DNA of 64,000 bases from Ascarosepion bandense (lineage: Eukaryota > Mollusca > Cephalopoda > Sepiida > Sepiidae): assembly GCA_037127315.1 (NCBI GenBank), contig JBBBDQ010000330.1, forward strand, positions 2,973,501 through 3,037,500. The letters are read 5' to 3'. Position numbers and translations under genes: made by a program. Of the stretch, positions 20,196 through 30,179 are shown one piece after another. Under the pieces are notes generated by a model. The model had not been told where the DNA came from. It saw only the letters and a list, made by a program, of their open reading frames with translations, and did not search any database. How positions within the stretch are numbered: position 1 is the first letter of the stretch; every line of letters begins with the position of its first letter.

Positions 20196-20642
20196 AATAT
20201 AACTAGAAACTTAGTTTTTAATATAAGTCGTAGCCTTCTATAGTACTCTCTACGCACTATTTCTTTCATTTTTTTATTGTGAATTTTTCACTCTTATTTA
20301 CACCTAGGTATTTATAAGCTTCTTCTGGCTTTAATTCTTTTATTGTTACAGCAGGGTCTAATCTAATTGATGTTGTTTCTTGTAGTGATCCACGTAAAAC
20401 TGTAGCTTTAGCACATTTATTCAAATTGAATTTCATTCCAATGTCTTTGCTGAAGCATTTTACAGTTTGCAGACCTTCCAGCTCATTATCATTCTTAGCA
20501 TACAACTTTAAGTCATCCATATAAAATAGATGGCTTATTTTCTTTTGGCCTATTTTATGACCACATTCTGTCTTATTAAGTTGACTGGTTAGTGCTATTA
20601 ATGATATGCAGAATAGTAAGGGAGACAAAAATCACCTTGACT
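20196..20642 (-). pseudogene. Second R4-like LINE fragment, RT core, inverted
   Basis: Reverse complement of roughly 18344-18788 of the neighbouring copy. It encodes SPLLFCISLIALTSQLN, FYMDDLKLYA and KYLGVNKSEK with few changes, plus a frameshift near the end. Both ends are truncated, so it is an internal piece left by rearrangement or by a nested insertion. It lies head-to-head with the full copy. Confidence 0.85.
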
Positions 20643-20649
20643 ATTATTA

Positions 20650-20654
<5 letters not shown>

Positions 20655-20725
<71 letters not shown>

Positions 20726-20790
20726 CATTATTTATTTATTTATTTAATTTTTATAATTTTTTTATTATTTTTATTACTATTATTACTTTA
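20655..20790. repeat. (TA)n-(TTA)n microsatellite
   Basis: TA run, then TTA run, merging into the inner end of the right inverted arm. ORFs of Y and I residues over it are artefacts. Confidence 0.85.
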
Positions 20791-21061
20791 AGGTTTAGTT
20801 TCTTTATTATCATGTTATTATTACTACCAATATGTTTTATATAATAATATAATAGTATTATTATTATTACGATTAGAATTAATAAGAAAAATTAACAATT
20901 CATTTTTCTAGCAAAAATTCAACCCCTTATTTTTAATTTTGAATGTCATGCATCTAAAAATAGACAACTAAAAAATCTAAGTCAAGATTCATGGACTTCT
21001 TCAACGACTGTTTTTGGTAAATCTAGGCCAAGGTCGTCGTGTGACACTAAGATTTAACACC

Positions 21062-21579
21062 GTTAAGTTAGCCTCCTTTCCCCTATTTTTTCTTCTGTTT
21101 TTTCTTTTTCTCTTTTTTCTTCTTTCTTTTTTCCTTGACTTTTTAAAAATAATTTTGAGCCATTCAGTGTTGTATGAGTATGGTCTGACGAGCGAGCGAT
21201 AAGAGAGCCGCGAAATATTGTATTACCAATGGGTTTATAAAGACATCTAACTTATGTTCTTTATCATATATATATATATATATGTAATATTAATAATTAC
21301 TTTATTTTTAAACCCGTCTCGAAAAATCCCACCGAGTATAAACGTGGAGGGGAAAAATGGCAATAAAAAAAAGAAACAAACTAAGTATTTGAACATATGT
21401 CAAAATACTCGTTGAAAGAAACCCTAACACTAAAGCGCTCAAGACAAAAGTAGAGCAAACAAATAAGAATAAATCTAACTTAGAGCCAACGAACCTACCT
21501 AGGTTTCACCTAACGATCGTCAGGGCAAGTCGGCTCCGGTTCATACTACATTGAGCGCTGTTTAATACTTTCATGTGTG

Positions 21580-21619
<40 letters not shown>

Positions 21620-21624
21620 CCCGT

Positions 21625-21670
<46 letters not shown>

Positions 21671-21810
21671 TCAGATACTTCAATCCAAGGGAAAAAAGCA
21701 GGAAGGTAAATTCCAAAAAACCCGATATAATATTAAAAATTTATTTTAATATTAAAAAATGATACAGGAAGAGAGCTCCATGTAATAAAATATTACAGAG
21801 CAAATATTGC
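21062..21810. other. Unassigned AT-rich DNA
   Basis: Pyrimidine-rich tract, three (TA)n runs (21265, 21584-21616, 21628-21665) and a 130-bp stretch of more balanced composition around 21450-21580. No ORF or known repeat recognised. Confidence 0.4.
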
Positions 21811-21812
21811 TG

Positions 21813-21887
21813 TTGCTGAGGTGATGTGTCGTCCCCCGTGAGGATCTTCATATCGAAATGGCCATTCAACATCTTTGAATTAATCCT

Positions 21888-21925
<38 letters not shown>
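21813..21925. repeat. Second copy of the 84-bp segment with (TA)n tail
   Basis: Matches 9290-9427 with a handful of substitutions, again ending CTTTTTTAATATATA. Two copies with the same end plus TA tail suggest a defined element 3' end. Confidence 0.6.
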
Positions 21926-21929
<4 letters not shown>

Positions 21930-22560
21930 AAAAGAAAAAAGAAAATTTGATACTTAGCAGACTGAACTGATATTATATTCAGTACCTCAACTACGGAGTT
22001 TCGTAGACGAACTATTTTGCAATCGATACGTCTACTTGTTAGGATGCTTCATCGATTTAATCAATCTCGTTATTTATATATTGAGTTAAAATGAATTCAT
22101 GCGTGAGTTATTGGTGTGTGTTATGACTCGTTTTCTATCTGTTATAACGTTAAGTCTTTCTTATGTACTCGCGAGTTCATTTTGTTAACGGGAGTGTTAT
22201 TTACTCCACAACAGTGTGAGGTCGACATTTTTGTCTTTGCGTGTGTTTGTGTTTGGGTTTGTTTGTGTGCGCGCGTGCGTGTGTGTTTGTGTACGCGTAT
22301 GCGCGTGTGTATGTGCGTATACGTTGAATGTCGTGGTGTTTATCTTTTCCAGCATTTTTTTGTCTCCTTCCATTCACCCTGTTCTTTCTTTCTTTCTTTC
22401 TTTCTTTCTTTTTTTCTACTCTGGATATCAACGATAACATAACAGCATCATTCATTTCCGGTATTACAATCAGCATGACATTTGTGGGTTTTAGAGCAGT
22501 TTGTTTTTCTGGAATGTTCAGTGGTTTAATAAATATAGGTATATTCTAATCGACATGGAT
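21926..22560. other. Unassigned DNA with GT-rich and (CTTT)n tracts
   Basis: Alternating GT/GC stretch at 22230-22325 and a short TTTC repeat at 22386-22410. The ORFs here come from these tracts. No gene or repeat family recognised. Confidence 0.4.
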
Positions 22561-22565
22561 ATACG

Positions 22566-22702
22566 TTGTGGTGCAGTAGATATTGGCTTGGAACGAGAAA
22601 TCGAAACAATTCGGTCGGGTTTCAATCCTGGGTTAAAAGTAATCAGAGTCTAACCGTACTGATGAGCTGTGATACGGCGAAACAGATCTGTCTGCGGATG
22701 AC

Positions 22703-22703
<1 letters not shown>
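22566..22703 (+). repeat. tRNA-headed short repeat carrying a hammerhead ribozyme
   Basis: The head GTGGTGCAGTAGATATTGGC closely matches the head of the OR-type SINEs in this window (box A-like). A box B-like GTCGGGTTTCAATCC follows about 35 bp later. The rest diverges from the OR SINE and contains a complete hammerhead ribozyme, ending in a (TA)n(TG)n(GA)n tail. The arrangement, a pol III-type head followed by a hammerhead, resembles the schistosome Sm-alpha SINE-like repeat. That similarity is of plan, not of shown homology. Confidence 0.6.
22654..22697 (+). ncRNA. Type I hammerhead ribozyme
   Basis: Every conserved core base is present. Stem I 5' strand CCGTA (22654-22658); CTGATGA; stem II GCTG/CGGC with loop TGATA; GAA; stem III ACA/TGT closing a GATC loop, with A15.1-U16.1; cleavage triplet GTC ending at 22692; stem I 3' strand TGCGG pairing with CCGTA (one G-U). 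The RNA should cut itself after C22692 when transcribed from the plus strand. Confidence 0.8.
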
Positions 22704-22773
<70 letters not shown>

Positions 22774-22775
22774 AG
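22704..22775. repeat. (TA)n(TG)n(GA)n tail
   Basis: Compound microsatellite directly after the ribozyme-bearing repeat, a typical SINE-tail arrangement. Confidence 0.85.
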
Positions 22776-22892
22776 TGAGAGATCTGTACAAATCGTCTCT
22801 GCAAATTAGTCTTAGGTATTTTACTTGTAAAAAGTAGAAACACACTCTGTCATCTCACTTGTCCTCAATATTACGTAAATACTATGTTTCCC

Positions 22893-22941
<49 letters not shown>

Positions 22942-22989
22942 AACGTCTTCTAATTAAATAGGTAGCTTGCCATTTTATGACAACTGATC

Positions 22990-23162
22990 AAAAAACAGAT
23001 GGTAGCAGAAATGTGGTTCTACAGAAGGATATTGCTAATAGCATGGACGGAGCAAGTAAGCAACAAAGAAATCTTAAAGAAAATGGCAACTGAAAGAACA
23101 CTTATACTCAGAATTCGGGAAAGACAATTGAAATAGATTAAACGCATACTGAGAAGGGAATG
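22990..23162 (+). pseudogene. RTE LINE C-terminal fragment (part 1)
   Basis: Plus-strand frame reads MVAEMWFYRRILLIAWTEQ and LILRIRERQLK, the RTE C-terminal block, then stops. Its continuation is found after the SINE, at about 23483. Confidence 0.7.
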
Positions 23163-23164
23163 AG

Positions 23165-23475
23165 TACTTCTACGTGGTGTAATGGTTAGTAAGCTTGTCT
23201 CACTAGAACCGGTTACAATTGAGTAGTGAGTTCGATCCTCACTGGGTGTCCCATATTTTCGGCCTTGTGCCACATCTAAGCGGCTCTTAGAAAATCAACT
23301 AAGCTAGTCTTAGTAAATCACAGCTTAGAAAAAAGAAATGACGGCTTAGAAAACTTAATCCTCACAGGGCATATTGGGGGCGTGGGAGATAGGGAAAAAT
23401 AGCGAGCGACTTACCTGACGACCTTGTGTGAATCGATGGTGGAAGGGAGGCGGAAGCCTTAGCAAAAGAAAAAAT
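23165..23475 (+). repeat. tRNA-derived SINE inserted in the RTE relic
   Basis: Box A-like TGGTGTAATGGTTAG and a T-arm-like hairpin AGTGAG-TTCGATC-CTCACT (box B) lie at the 5' end, as in a class II-sized tRNA. The body of ~220 bp is unrelated to the OR-type SINE. RTE sequence resumes after it, which defines the insertion. Confidence 0.6.
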
Positions 23476-23482
23476 TGTTAAG

Positions 23483-23570
23483 GGTTAAAAAGAATAGGAA
23501 GTTGCGGAGAGTCATGACGGCTTATGTCCTAATGCGCGACACGTTATATAGAAGAAGATTTGCTTCAATT
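23483..23570 (+). pseudogene. RTE LINE C-terminal fragment (part 2)
   Basis: Encodes an RTE terminus of the MTAYVLMRDT type, continuing the fragment before the SINE. Degraded. Confidence 0.6.
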
Positions 23571-23574
23571 AGTG

Positions 23575-23985
23575 CGGTGTATCATCGATCCCCCGCATCT
23601 CTCGAGCAGGATCTTGATCTAATATTTATTCATCTTTTGGTCCATCTTGCAAATCGTTTTGAATGACGAGATTTTCAGCTTTTCTTATTCTCTCGTTTTC
23701 ACGAAAGCTCTAAGCCTAAATCTGGGGACAGAGGTTAATGAAACAAAACAGCAGTTTGTATTGGAAGTAAAAGAGGAGTTGATGTGTCGAAAAAGACCTC
23801 ATCCAATACTTGATGTTTTCATGCTCTAGAAGTTTGCATTGAAGGTCTGTAGATTTTTCAGTTAGATTAATCTATCTCAAAGACAGTCGGGCGCCACAGT
23901 AAATGTAACAGACTTGCTCATAATTTTAACTTGAGTGCGACGTCTAGGGAAGACATAACTCCTTACACACAAGTTATGGCTTGTT
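23575..23985. other. Unassigned DNA
   Basis: Short ORFs of 60-63 codons without recognisable content. No known repeat seen. Confidence 0.3.
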
Positions 23986-23987
23986 TT

Positions 23988-24284
23988 GTGGTGCAGTGGA
24001 TATCGACTCGGAATGAAAAATCGGGGAGCCGAGTTTGAATTCCAGTTGAATTCTTTGTATTCACTTAAGCGTAAATACCCTTGGGAAAGGTATTAATCCG
24101 TCACTTCCTTCCAGTTATGGGTTAAATAACATGACAGATTGGGTTCTGTAGCCTTGGCTGACAACCAGACTACCACAGAAATCAATGGCAACCTACTGCG
24201 GGATAATCTTCTGCACAGTCTGTCATGTCTCTTTCGAGACATGATCGCCCAAGCGTGTATCACGTATGGCACTTAACTGACTGA
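23988..24284 (+). repeat. OR-type tRNA-derived SINE, full length
   Basis: Head GTGGTGCAGTGGATATCGAC with box B-like GAGTTTGAATTCC. The body runs through GGGAAAGGTATTAATCCGTC and GCAACCTACTGCGGGATAAT to the shared end CACTTAACTGACTGA. Pol III-transcribed retroposon, about 295 bp. It is the best local reference for the other copies. Confidence 0.85.
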
Positions 24285-24336
24285 ATCTATCTCGATAACC
24301 ATTATCAGTAAGTCACTCTTTATAATATCTAGTGGG

Positions 24337-24337
<1 letters not shown>

Positions 24338-24388
<51 letters not shown>
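24338..24388. repeat. (TA)n microsatellite
   Basis: Pure TA run between SINE and RTE relic. Confidence 0.9.
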
Positions 24389-24390
<2 letters not shown>

Positions 24391-24884
24391 TGGTAGGACT
24401 TCTAATTCTCTCATAACCGTCTCACTGTATTCGTTGCTAAATGTCCAGCAAGAAGGCATATCCTTGTCTTACGCTCCTTTCTATGTTTGTATATTTATTG
24501 AGTTCAATTTCTACTCGTATGCTGGCGGTGTGCTGTCGCTGTAGGTTCCAGATTATTCTATCTTTCCCAAGTTTGTCAAGGTTACTTAATATTTGTGACG
24601 TACTTTTTCAAACACGTTTGCATAATCTATAAAACGAAGGTAAAAATCCTTCTGCATTTGTATTGCTCTTTCTCCTATCTTTGTGAACATACATATTGCA
24701 TTTCTTGTGTCAGCATCTTTGACGAACAGTTTTCCGATCGGATTCCAGTAATAAGAATTCTTATATGGCTGATTATCTAATTGAGTTCACATTCGTTTGC
24801 GCCTAGCTTATTAAGCAGTCCTAGGAAAATAGATCAACTTAGATCTTGCGGTATATCACTACTGTCGTAAATTTCATTTATTAT

Positions 24885-25143
24885 GTGTGCGTTATGGTGC
24901 AGGGGATATCGGCTTGAAACGACAAATCTGGGACCCGAGTTCGAATTCCAGTTTAAATTCCTTGCATTCACTTACGCACAAATATCTTTGGAAAAGGTAT
25001 TAATCCGTCTCTTCCCTTCAGTTATGGGTTAAATAACAGGACAGATTGGGTTCTATAGGCTTGGCTGGCAACCAGTCTACCGCAGAAAGTAATGGCAACC
25101 TACTGATCATCCAAGCGTGTATCACGTATGGCACTTAACTGAC
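24885..25143 (+). repeat. OR-type SINE with internal deletion
   Basis: Head, box B-like GAGTTCGAATTCC and the CACTTAACTGAC end are present. About 40 bp before the last 60 bp are missing. Confidence 0.8.
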
Positions 25144-25144
25144 A

Positions 25145-25446
25145 TATGTGCGTTATGGTACAATGGATATCGACACGGAATGAGAAATCGGAAAGCCTAG
25201 TTCAAATTTCATTTGAATTCGTTGCATTCACTTACGCGCAAATACTCTTGGAAAAGGTATGAATCCATCTGATCTCCCTCCAGATATTAGTTGAATAACA
25301 GGACAGCTTGGGTTCTAAATCCTTGGTTGACAACCTGTCTGGAAAGAAATAACGACCTACTGCGAGAAAAATCCTCTCTTAAATCCTATCTTAAAAGAGA
25401 TATGATCATCCAAGCGTGCATAACGTATAGCTTAACTGACTAAATC
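25145..25446 (+). repeat. OR-type SINE, diverged copy
   Basis: Starts immediately after the previous SINE, in the same orientation. Full length but with many substitutions. It ends CTTAACTGACTAAAT. Confidence 0.8.
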
Positions 25447-25688
25447 TAGTCTCTGCCGAAATCATCTAAGGCTGCCAGCATCTCTATTATATTACTGTCT
25501 GGTCCTGTTGCGTTGTTTCTGTTTAATTTGGCCAGTGCTGATTCCATTTCAAAATTTTAATAATTCTTGCCTTTGATATTTCTGTGCATTACTGGTTGTT
25601 CTCGATGTACTTGTTCCATCTATGAAGTATTTTCTCTCTCTAATATCAGTGTCGTCCTGGATTTTATGCATCCTATAGATGAACAGGA

Positions 25689-25815
25689 TGTGCGTTGTGG
25701 TGCAGTGGATATCGACACGGAACGAGGAATCGGATAGCCGAGTTCGAATTCCAGCTAATTCCTTGCATTCACTTACGCGCAAATACCCTTGGGAAAGGTG
25801 TTTATCCATCTCTTG
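25689..25815 (+). repeat. OR-type SINE, 5' half
   Basis: Head to the GGGAAAGG block, then breaks off into unrelated sequence. Confidence 0.75.
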
Positions 25816-25861
25816 ATATTTTTTTCAGTCGTTGATGTAAGGACGTAGTTTATGAAAAATT

Positions 25862-26103
25862 AACTAATTTCTTTGCATTCACTTATGCACAAATACCCTT
25901 GGGAAAGATATAAATCCGTCTCTTCCCTCCAGTTATGGGTTAAATAGCAGGACAGATTAGATTCTATAGCCTTGGTTGGCAACCAATCTACTGCAGAAAG
26001 TAATGGCAACCTACTGCGGGATAATCTTCTGCCCAGTCAGTCATGTCTCTTTCGTGACATGATCGCCCAAGCGTGTACCCCGTATGGCACTTAACTGACT
26101 GAT
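25862..26103 (+). repeat. OR-type SINE, 5'-truncated
   Basis: Lacks the tRNA-like head. The body and the CACTTAACTGACTGA end are intact. Confidence 0.8.
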
Positions 26104-26275
26104 AGATGAACATGTCCTTTTGTTCTGTTAGAGTCCTTTTGTTTTTTGTTTTTAAAAACTTCTTTATCTGTGGTACTAATTCTCTCTATTTCTGCTTATT
26201 ATTCGTTGCGACATTCCTCTTTGGCCTGCATGCTTTTGTTCCTAATTTCTTTGTGCCGGGTTCTACGCTTAAATT

Positions 26276-27085
26276 CATGCGGTCGAGGTACCAAGGAGGA
26301 AAGCTCATGAGAACAATTGACGCCTCGGCGTCACAATAATGGCGACTGTTCTTTAGTAGCAAAGTTGTCGTGAAATTTTCACAGGTTCTCATTTTGCATT
26401 CTTCACTCATCCGGATGTGATTAGAACAAACTCACTCCAAAATGGATATTGCGTGATTTGAGCAACAGAACAATAGAACGCATTCCTTTTGTGGGAAGCT
26501 AAACGACAATAAATAGAAATAAAATAGACTTTAAAACTTTAATATTCGTTTATGACCCAAAAGGATAGATGCGGAATTTTAATGAAAGGTCTTTATTCTA
26601 ACTGAATTAAGTATTTTACGAAAGGAATGAAAAGAAAATCGCATAGGTTCCTTATAGAATATACACTAGTTCGTTTGGTTTGATTCATAGCTGACGTATT
26701 TGCTTATTTTTGTATCGGAATAGCTGATTAATATTTGTACTCAGGCAAATGCCATTTTGAATGCTGGTTTTCATGTAAGCAGTTAATCTTTATTTACGGA
26801 ACTCACTCTATTATTTAAAAGACTGATCATTTTTTCTAAATGAATAGTAATCTTTGAAAAAATATTTTAATTTTAGGTCCGTATGCAGAATAGATCTCGT
26901 TCGATAAAGTTTTAGACAAATAATTTATAGGAGGAGTAGAAGGTGGATATGTTCAGGATAAAAAAAGACAAAGAACAAAAGTCAAAAGGTTACGTAAAAA
27001 AAAGAAAGAAAAATGGATAAAAGATAAGAAAAAAGAATAGGCGAAAGAAAGAATGGGTGGCAGAAAAAGTAGGAAATAATTAGTT
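26276..27085. other. Unassigned AT-rich DNA
   Basis: A 14-bp palindrome GACGCCTCGGCGTC occurs near 26320. Otherwise there is no gene or recognised repeat. Confidence 0.35.
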
Positions 27086-27086
27086 A

Positions 27087-27087
<1 letters not shown>

Positions 27088-27141
<54 letters not shown>
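27088..27141. repeat. (GAAA)n microsatellite
   Basis: About 13 tetranucleotide units. Confidence 0.9.
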
Positions 27142-27142
<1 letters not shown>

Positions 27143-27243
27143 CTGGGTGAAAGTGACTAATGATTATGCGAAAATCGGGTTGATAAGTAAATGAAAAGAA
27201 CAAAGATGATAGGCAAAGAAACAATGGAAGGGAATGACATAAA

Positions 27244-27735
27244 ATGATGTTTACTCAGGTAGATCTGTGTCTTCAATGCCTACAGGGACTTCAACTGAAG
27301 CCTCTTCTCAAGTGGAACTTGTACACAGGATCCATCACTCGGAAAAATACTCGGTTACTTTACCGCTCTAGAAAGTATCTAACTCCTCCTGTTACCCTCT
27401 ACCGTTACAAGAACCAGATTAGACTGAAAATGGAGTACTGTTGTGGTATATGGACAGGAACTGTCTAGTCTTCCCTTTCCAATTTTTTGAGTTCAAAAGC
27501 ATTTTCGTATCCTTGTGGGTGAGGAATTATTTTCCTTCCTGCAACCCCTCACCCACAGATGTAACGCCACTACCCGCTCACTGCTCTATTACTATTTTCA
27601 TGGTTCAGACGAACTATATTCTTTAGCCCAAACAGTTATAATCTTCACCGCTAAAACCTGGCATGTAAGTTCCACCAGAACAGCTTTTTCCCATGATCCG
27701 TTTAGTGGAAGCGACTCCCAAGAAGATGCTTAGGA
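27244..27735 (+). pseudogene. Jockey/CR1-like LINE C-terminal relic, second family
   Basis: In shifting frames it encodes LLYRSRKYLTPPVTLYRYKN, then RLKMEYCCGIWTGT, then HRCNATTRSLLYYYFHGSDE and the SSTRTAF block. These correspond to the post-RT region of jockey/CR1-type LINEs (the SKYL...IRPCMEYC...IWSG, then ...SLFYKYFHG... plan). It differs clearly from the jockey family that dominates this window. Confidence 0.6.
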
Positions 27736-28129
27736 ATGAGTTGCAATATAACTTGGTCCTAAATTATGAACATCATGCTAGAGTTACTGGAGTGTATTTT
27801 ACTAGTAAGCAAACCTGTAACTGATGTCTGTTTGAACTATAAATTCCTCTGGCTGTAATTTACTATATCGGATAAATTACAAATAATTGAGAGAAGAATG
27901 TTACAGAAGTGGATTTTACTAGTGAGTAAATATATATTTAGTGCTGGTTGGAATAGAAATTAATTTGAGAATTTAATGGGTAAAGCTTAGATGGACAAGC
28001 AAGGCAATTTGAGTTTTACTAAAATACAAGAAGCACCTTGTGACCTAGTTTTTCTCGTTAAGTTTTGAAGAATCAAGAAGCAAATGTCTGATTTTGGAAT
28101 CGCGATTTAATAAAATTTTAACTATTAGG
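27736..28129. other. Unassigned AT-rich DNA
   Basis: No ORF or repeat recognised. Confidence 0.3.
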
Positions 28130-29130
28130 ATCGGATGAAACGAGGAGCAACTATCCAACACCCCATAATAAGACTATGACATTATCTAATTAGAAAAGTT
28201 TTTAATTGCTTCGATAAAAAAGATATATTAAAGACAATATTGTCTAAAGAAAAAAATGTCAACGTATAATAAATTCTTACAATAATTGTTTTCATTTTGT
28301 AAAACTTTAATTAGAATAATATATCGTTTTAAATCTTTTAAAATTCTGTGTTAATTTCACCCTTTTAAATTACATGATTAAGTAAAAACTATTTACTAAT
28401 ACTAAATAAGAAAGTTTATTACAAATCACCAAACAACAATCTTTTTAAAAGAATTTAAAATTTCATATATAATTTATATATATATATATATATATAAACG
28501 TGGTGATTTTTGTAAATACGGGCGCCCATATATGACATTATAAAAAATGAACGATAATTACATTTCAAGCCAGAAAGTATCTAAAATTCAATAAAACGTT
28601 ACATTACGGAGAATATTTTCTTAAACTTTTAAAATTAGTGAATATTTCGAAAGTATATATAAAAGCCGCTCACGTTATATTCAATAGTCCGAATAATGTC
28701 AGTCAGTTAAAGTGCCATACGTGATACACGCTTGGGCGATCTCGAAAGAGACATACTGACTGGGCAGAACATTATCCCGCAGTAGGTTGCCATTGCTTTC
28801 TGCGGTAGACTGGTTGCCGACCAAGGCTATAGAACCCAATCTGTCCTGTTATTTAACCCATAACTGGAAGGAAGGGTATTTGCGCGTAAGTGAATACAAT
28901 GGATTCAACTGGAATTCGAACTCGGCTCCCCGGTTTCTCGTTCCGAGCCCATATCCACTGTACCACAACGCACATCCCCGAATAATGTAAATAGTGTAAA
29001 TACTAGCTCATCTCAGAAATATAGACAAATATTTGTTTCAAATCAGATATTCTTTAAATAAAGTTTCAGGAAAATATATTTTATTTTTCCAAGATTTTTT
29101 AATAAAGAAAATTACATTGCGATGAAAGGC
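28130..29130. repeat. Old dispersed repeat, copy 1
   Basis: Patchy similarity to 44910-45720: ATTATNTAATTAGAAAAGTT, the CTCACGTTA and AATATTTGTTTCAAATCA blocks in the same order. A minus-strand SINE (28699-28977) interrupts this copy. Non-coding. Confidence 0.5.
28699..28977 (-). repeat. OR-type SINE
   Basis: Reads in reverse from the head (ending ACCACAACGCACATCC on plus) to the TCAGTCAGTTAA end. It lacks ~25 bp around the GGTATTAATCCGTC block. Confidence 0.85.
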
Positions 29131-29369
29131 GGCTAAAAAAGGGAATTAATCAGCTATTAGCTGCAAGAAAGAAACTTCATTTTAAAAATTCATTTTAAAC
29201 CTTAGGTATTGTGTCTTCTGTGGTGGTACTTATTTTAAAATGATTCCCAGAGTCTTGTAATATACATATCTGTTAAGTTTAATATCCTAACGTAAACAAA
29301 GCAATTTGTAAGACGAAGGATGAAACGTTCATTTATTAATCTGACAGATTTTTATAACTCAAACGTTAT

Positions 29370-29500
29370 TTTTTGTGGATACTCGTATACGAGTAGATGC
29401 TCTGTTTATTTATTAAACAATATATTTGTTTATATTCATCTCCCAACCTGAATATTCAAAAACTCATGTTAGAGAAAAATATGCACTCTTAGCATATTCG
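29370..29500 (+). repeat. Dispersed repeat containing GTAGATGCTCTGTTTATTT
   Basis: Shares TTNNTGGATACTCGTAT...GTAGATGCTCTG...TTAAACAGTATATTT with 46720-46860 and 50663-50800 on plus, and with 50870-50945, 51700-51835 and 57160-57235 on minus. Function unknown. Confidence 0.55.
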
Positions 29501-29631
29501 CATATTTTTATTTAATAAGATTTCATGCTTAAGTGCAATCGTTAACGAATTGCGTTTAAGCATGAATAGATTGGGTGTTGACATAAATGTTCCCTTTTAG
29601 ATTTACATACGTTCTATCCCTATCTATTCTA

Positions 29632-29931
29632 AGTCAGTTAGTTAAGTGGCATACGTGATACACGCTTGAGTGGTCATGTCTTTTTCGATCCACAACTGAC
29701 TAGGCAGGATTTTCTCGCAGTAGATTGACACAAGTCTTTCTGCGGTAGACTGGTTGCTATCTAAGGCTATAGAACCCAATCTGTTCCGCTATTTAACCCA
29801 TAGCTGGAAGGAGAAGAGGTAAATTAATACCTTTCCCAAGGGCTTTGCACGCAAGTGAACGCAACGAATATCGGCTCTCCGATTTCTCATTCCGAACCGA
29901 TATCCATTGCACCAAAACGCACATCCTCTCA
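29632..29931 (-). repeat. OR-type SINE
   Basis: Full length with numerous substitutions. The head lies next to a (CTGT)n(CT)n microsatellite. Confidence 0.8.
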
Positions 29932-29945
29932 CTCCCCGCTCTCTC

Positions 29946-30038
<93 letters not shown>
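29946..30038. repeat. (CTGT)n(CT)n microsatellite
   Basis: Tetranucleotide run followed by a dinucleotide run. The ORFs here in four frames are artefacts. Confidence 0.9.
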
Positions 30039-30039
<1 letters not shown>

Positions 30040-30055
30040 GATCGAAATCCGACAA

Positions 30056-30160
30056 GATGAATAGAATAAGTAAAGAACAAATAGGAAAAAAGTGTCTTTA
30101 ATCTAACATGTTTCACTTTAACAAGCTTCTTCAGAGATTTATTAAGAACGAATGATTTAA
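30056..30160 (-). repeat. Inverted flank of RTE relic with hammerhead-like core (left)
   Basis: On the minus strand: AATCT, CTGAAGA, a small hairpin CTT-GTTA-AAG, GAAAC, ATGTT, AGATT. AATCT and AGATT pair as a stem I, and GTT could be the cleavage triplet. The core has A for U7 (CTGAAGA instead of CTGATGA), so it is probably inactive. A reversed copy lies at 31355-31455. Confidence 0.45.
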
Positions 30161-30179
30161 AATTTCGAGAGACTTAAAT

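Larger units (their letters stand above)
15114..21031. mobile_element. 5.9-kb element bounded by long inverted repeats
   Basis: Left arm 15114-15460 and right arm about 20690-21031 are reverse complements over about 330 bp with scattered differences. Both ends start TTGGCCTAGATTTACCAAAA reading inwards. The left junction interrupts an RTE relic. Between the arms are (AAT)n runs, a 63-bp tandem duplication and R4-like LINE sequences. This looks like a non-autonomous DNA transposon or foldback element later colonised by a LINE. No transposase is visible and no clear target duplication was found. Confidence 0.6.
24395..26275 (-). pseudogene. RTE LINE RT relic split by SINE insertions
   Basis: Minus-strand RTE sequence resumes between SINEs. 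24395-24884 is the RT core, corresponding to 1380-1680 of the left relic. 25448-25688 is the RT N-terminal block (ALAKLNRNNATGPDS-like). 26104-26275 probably belongs to the linker before the RT (RTRHKEIRNKSMQAKEECRNE in one frame). All frames are broken. At least four SINE pieces have landed inside it. Confidence 0.65.

Noticed and set aside
22116..22549. Overlapping ORFs with C/V-rich and F/S-rich stretches
   Set aside because: Derived from GT-rich and TTTC tracts in all frames; no stable protein signature.
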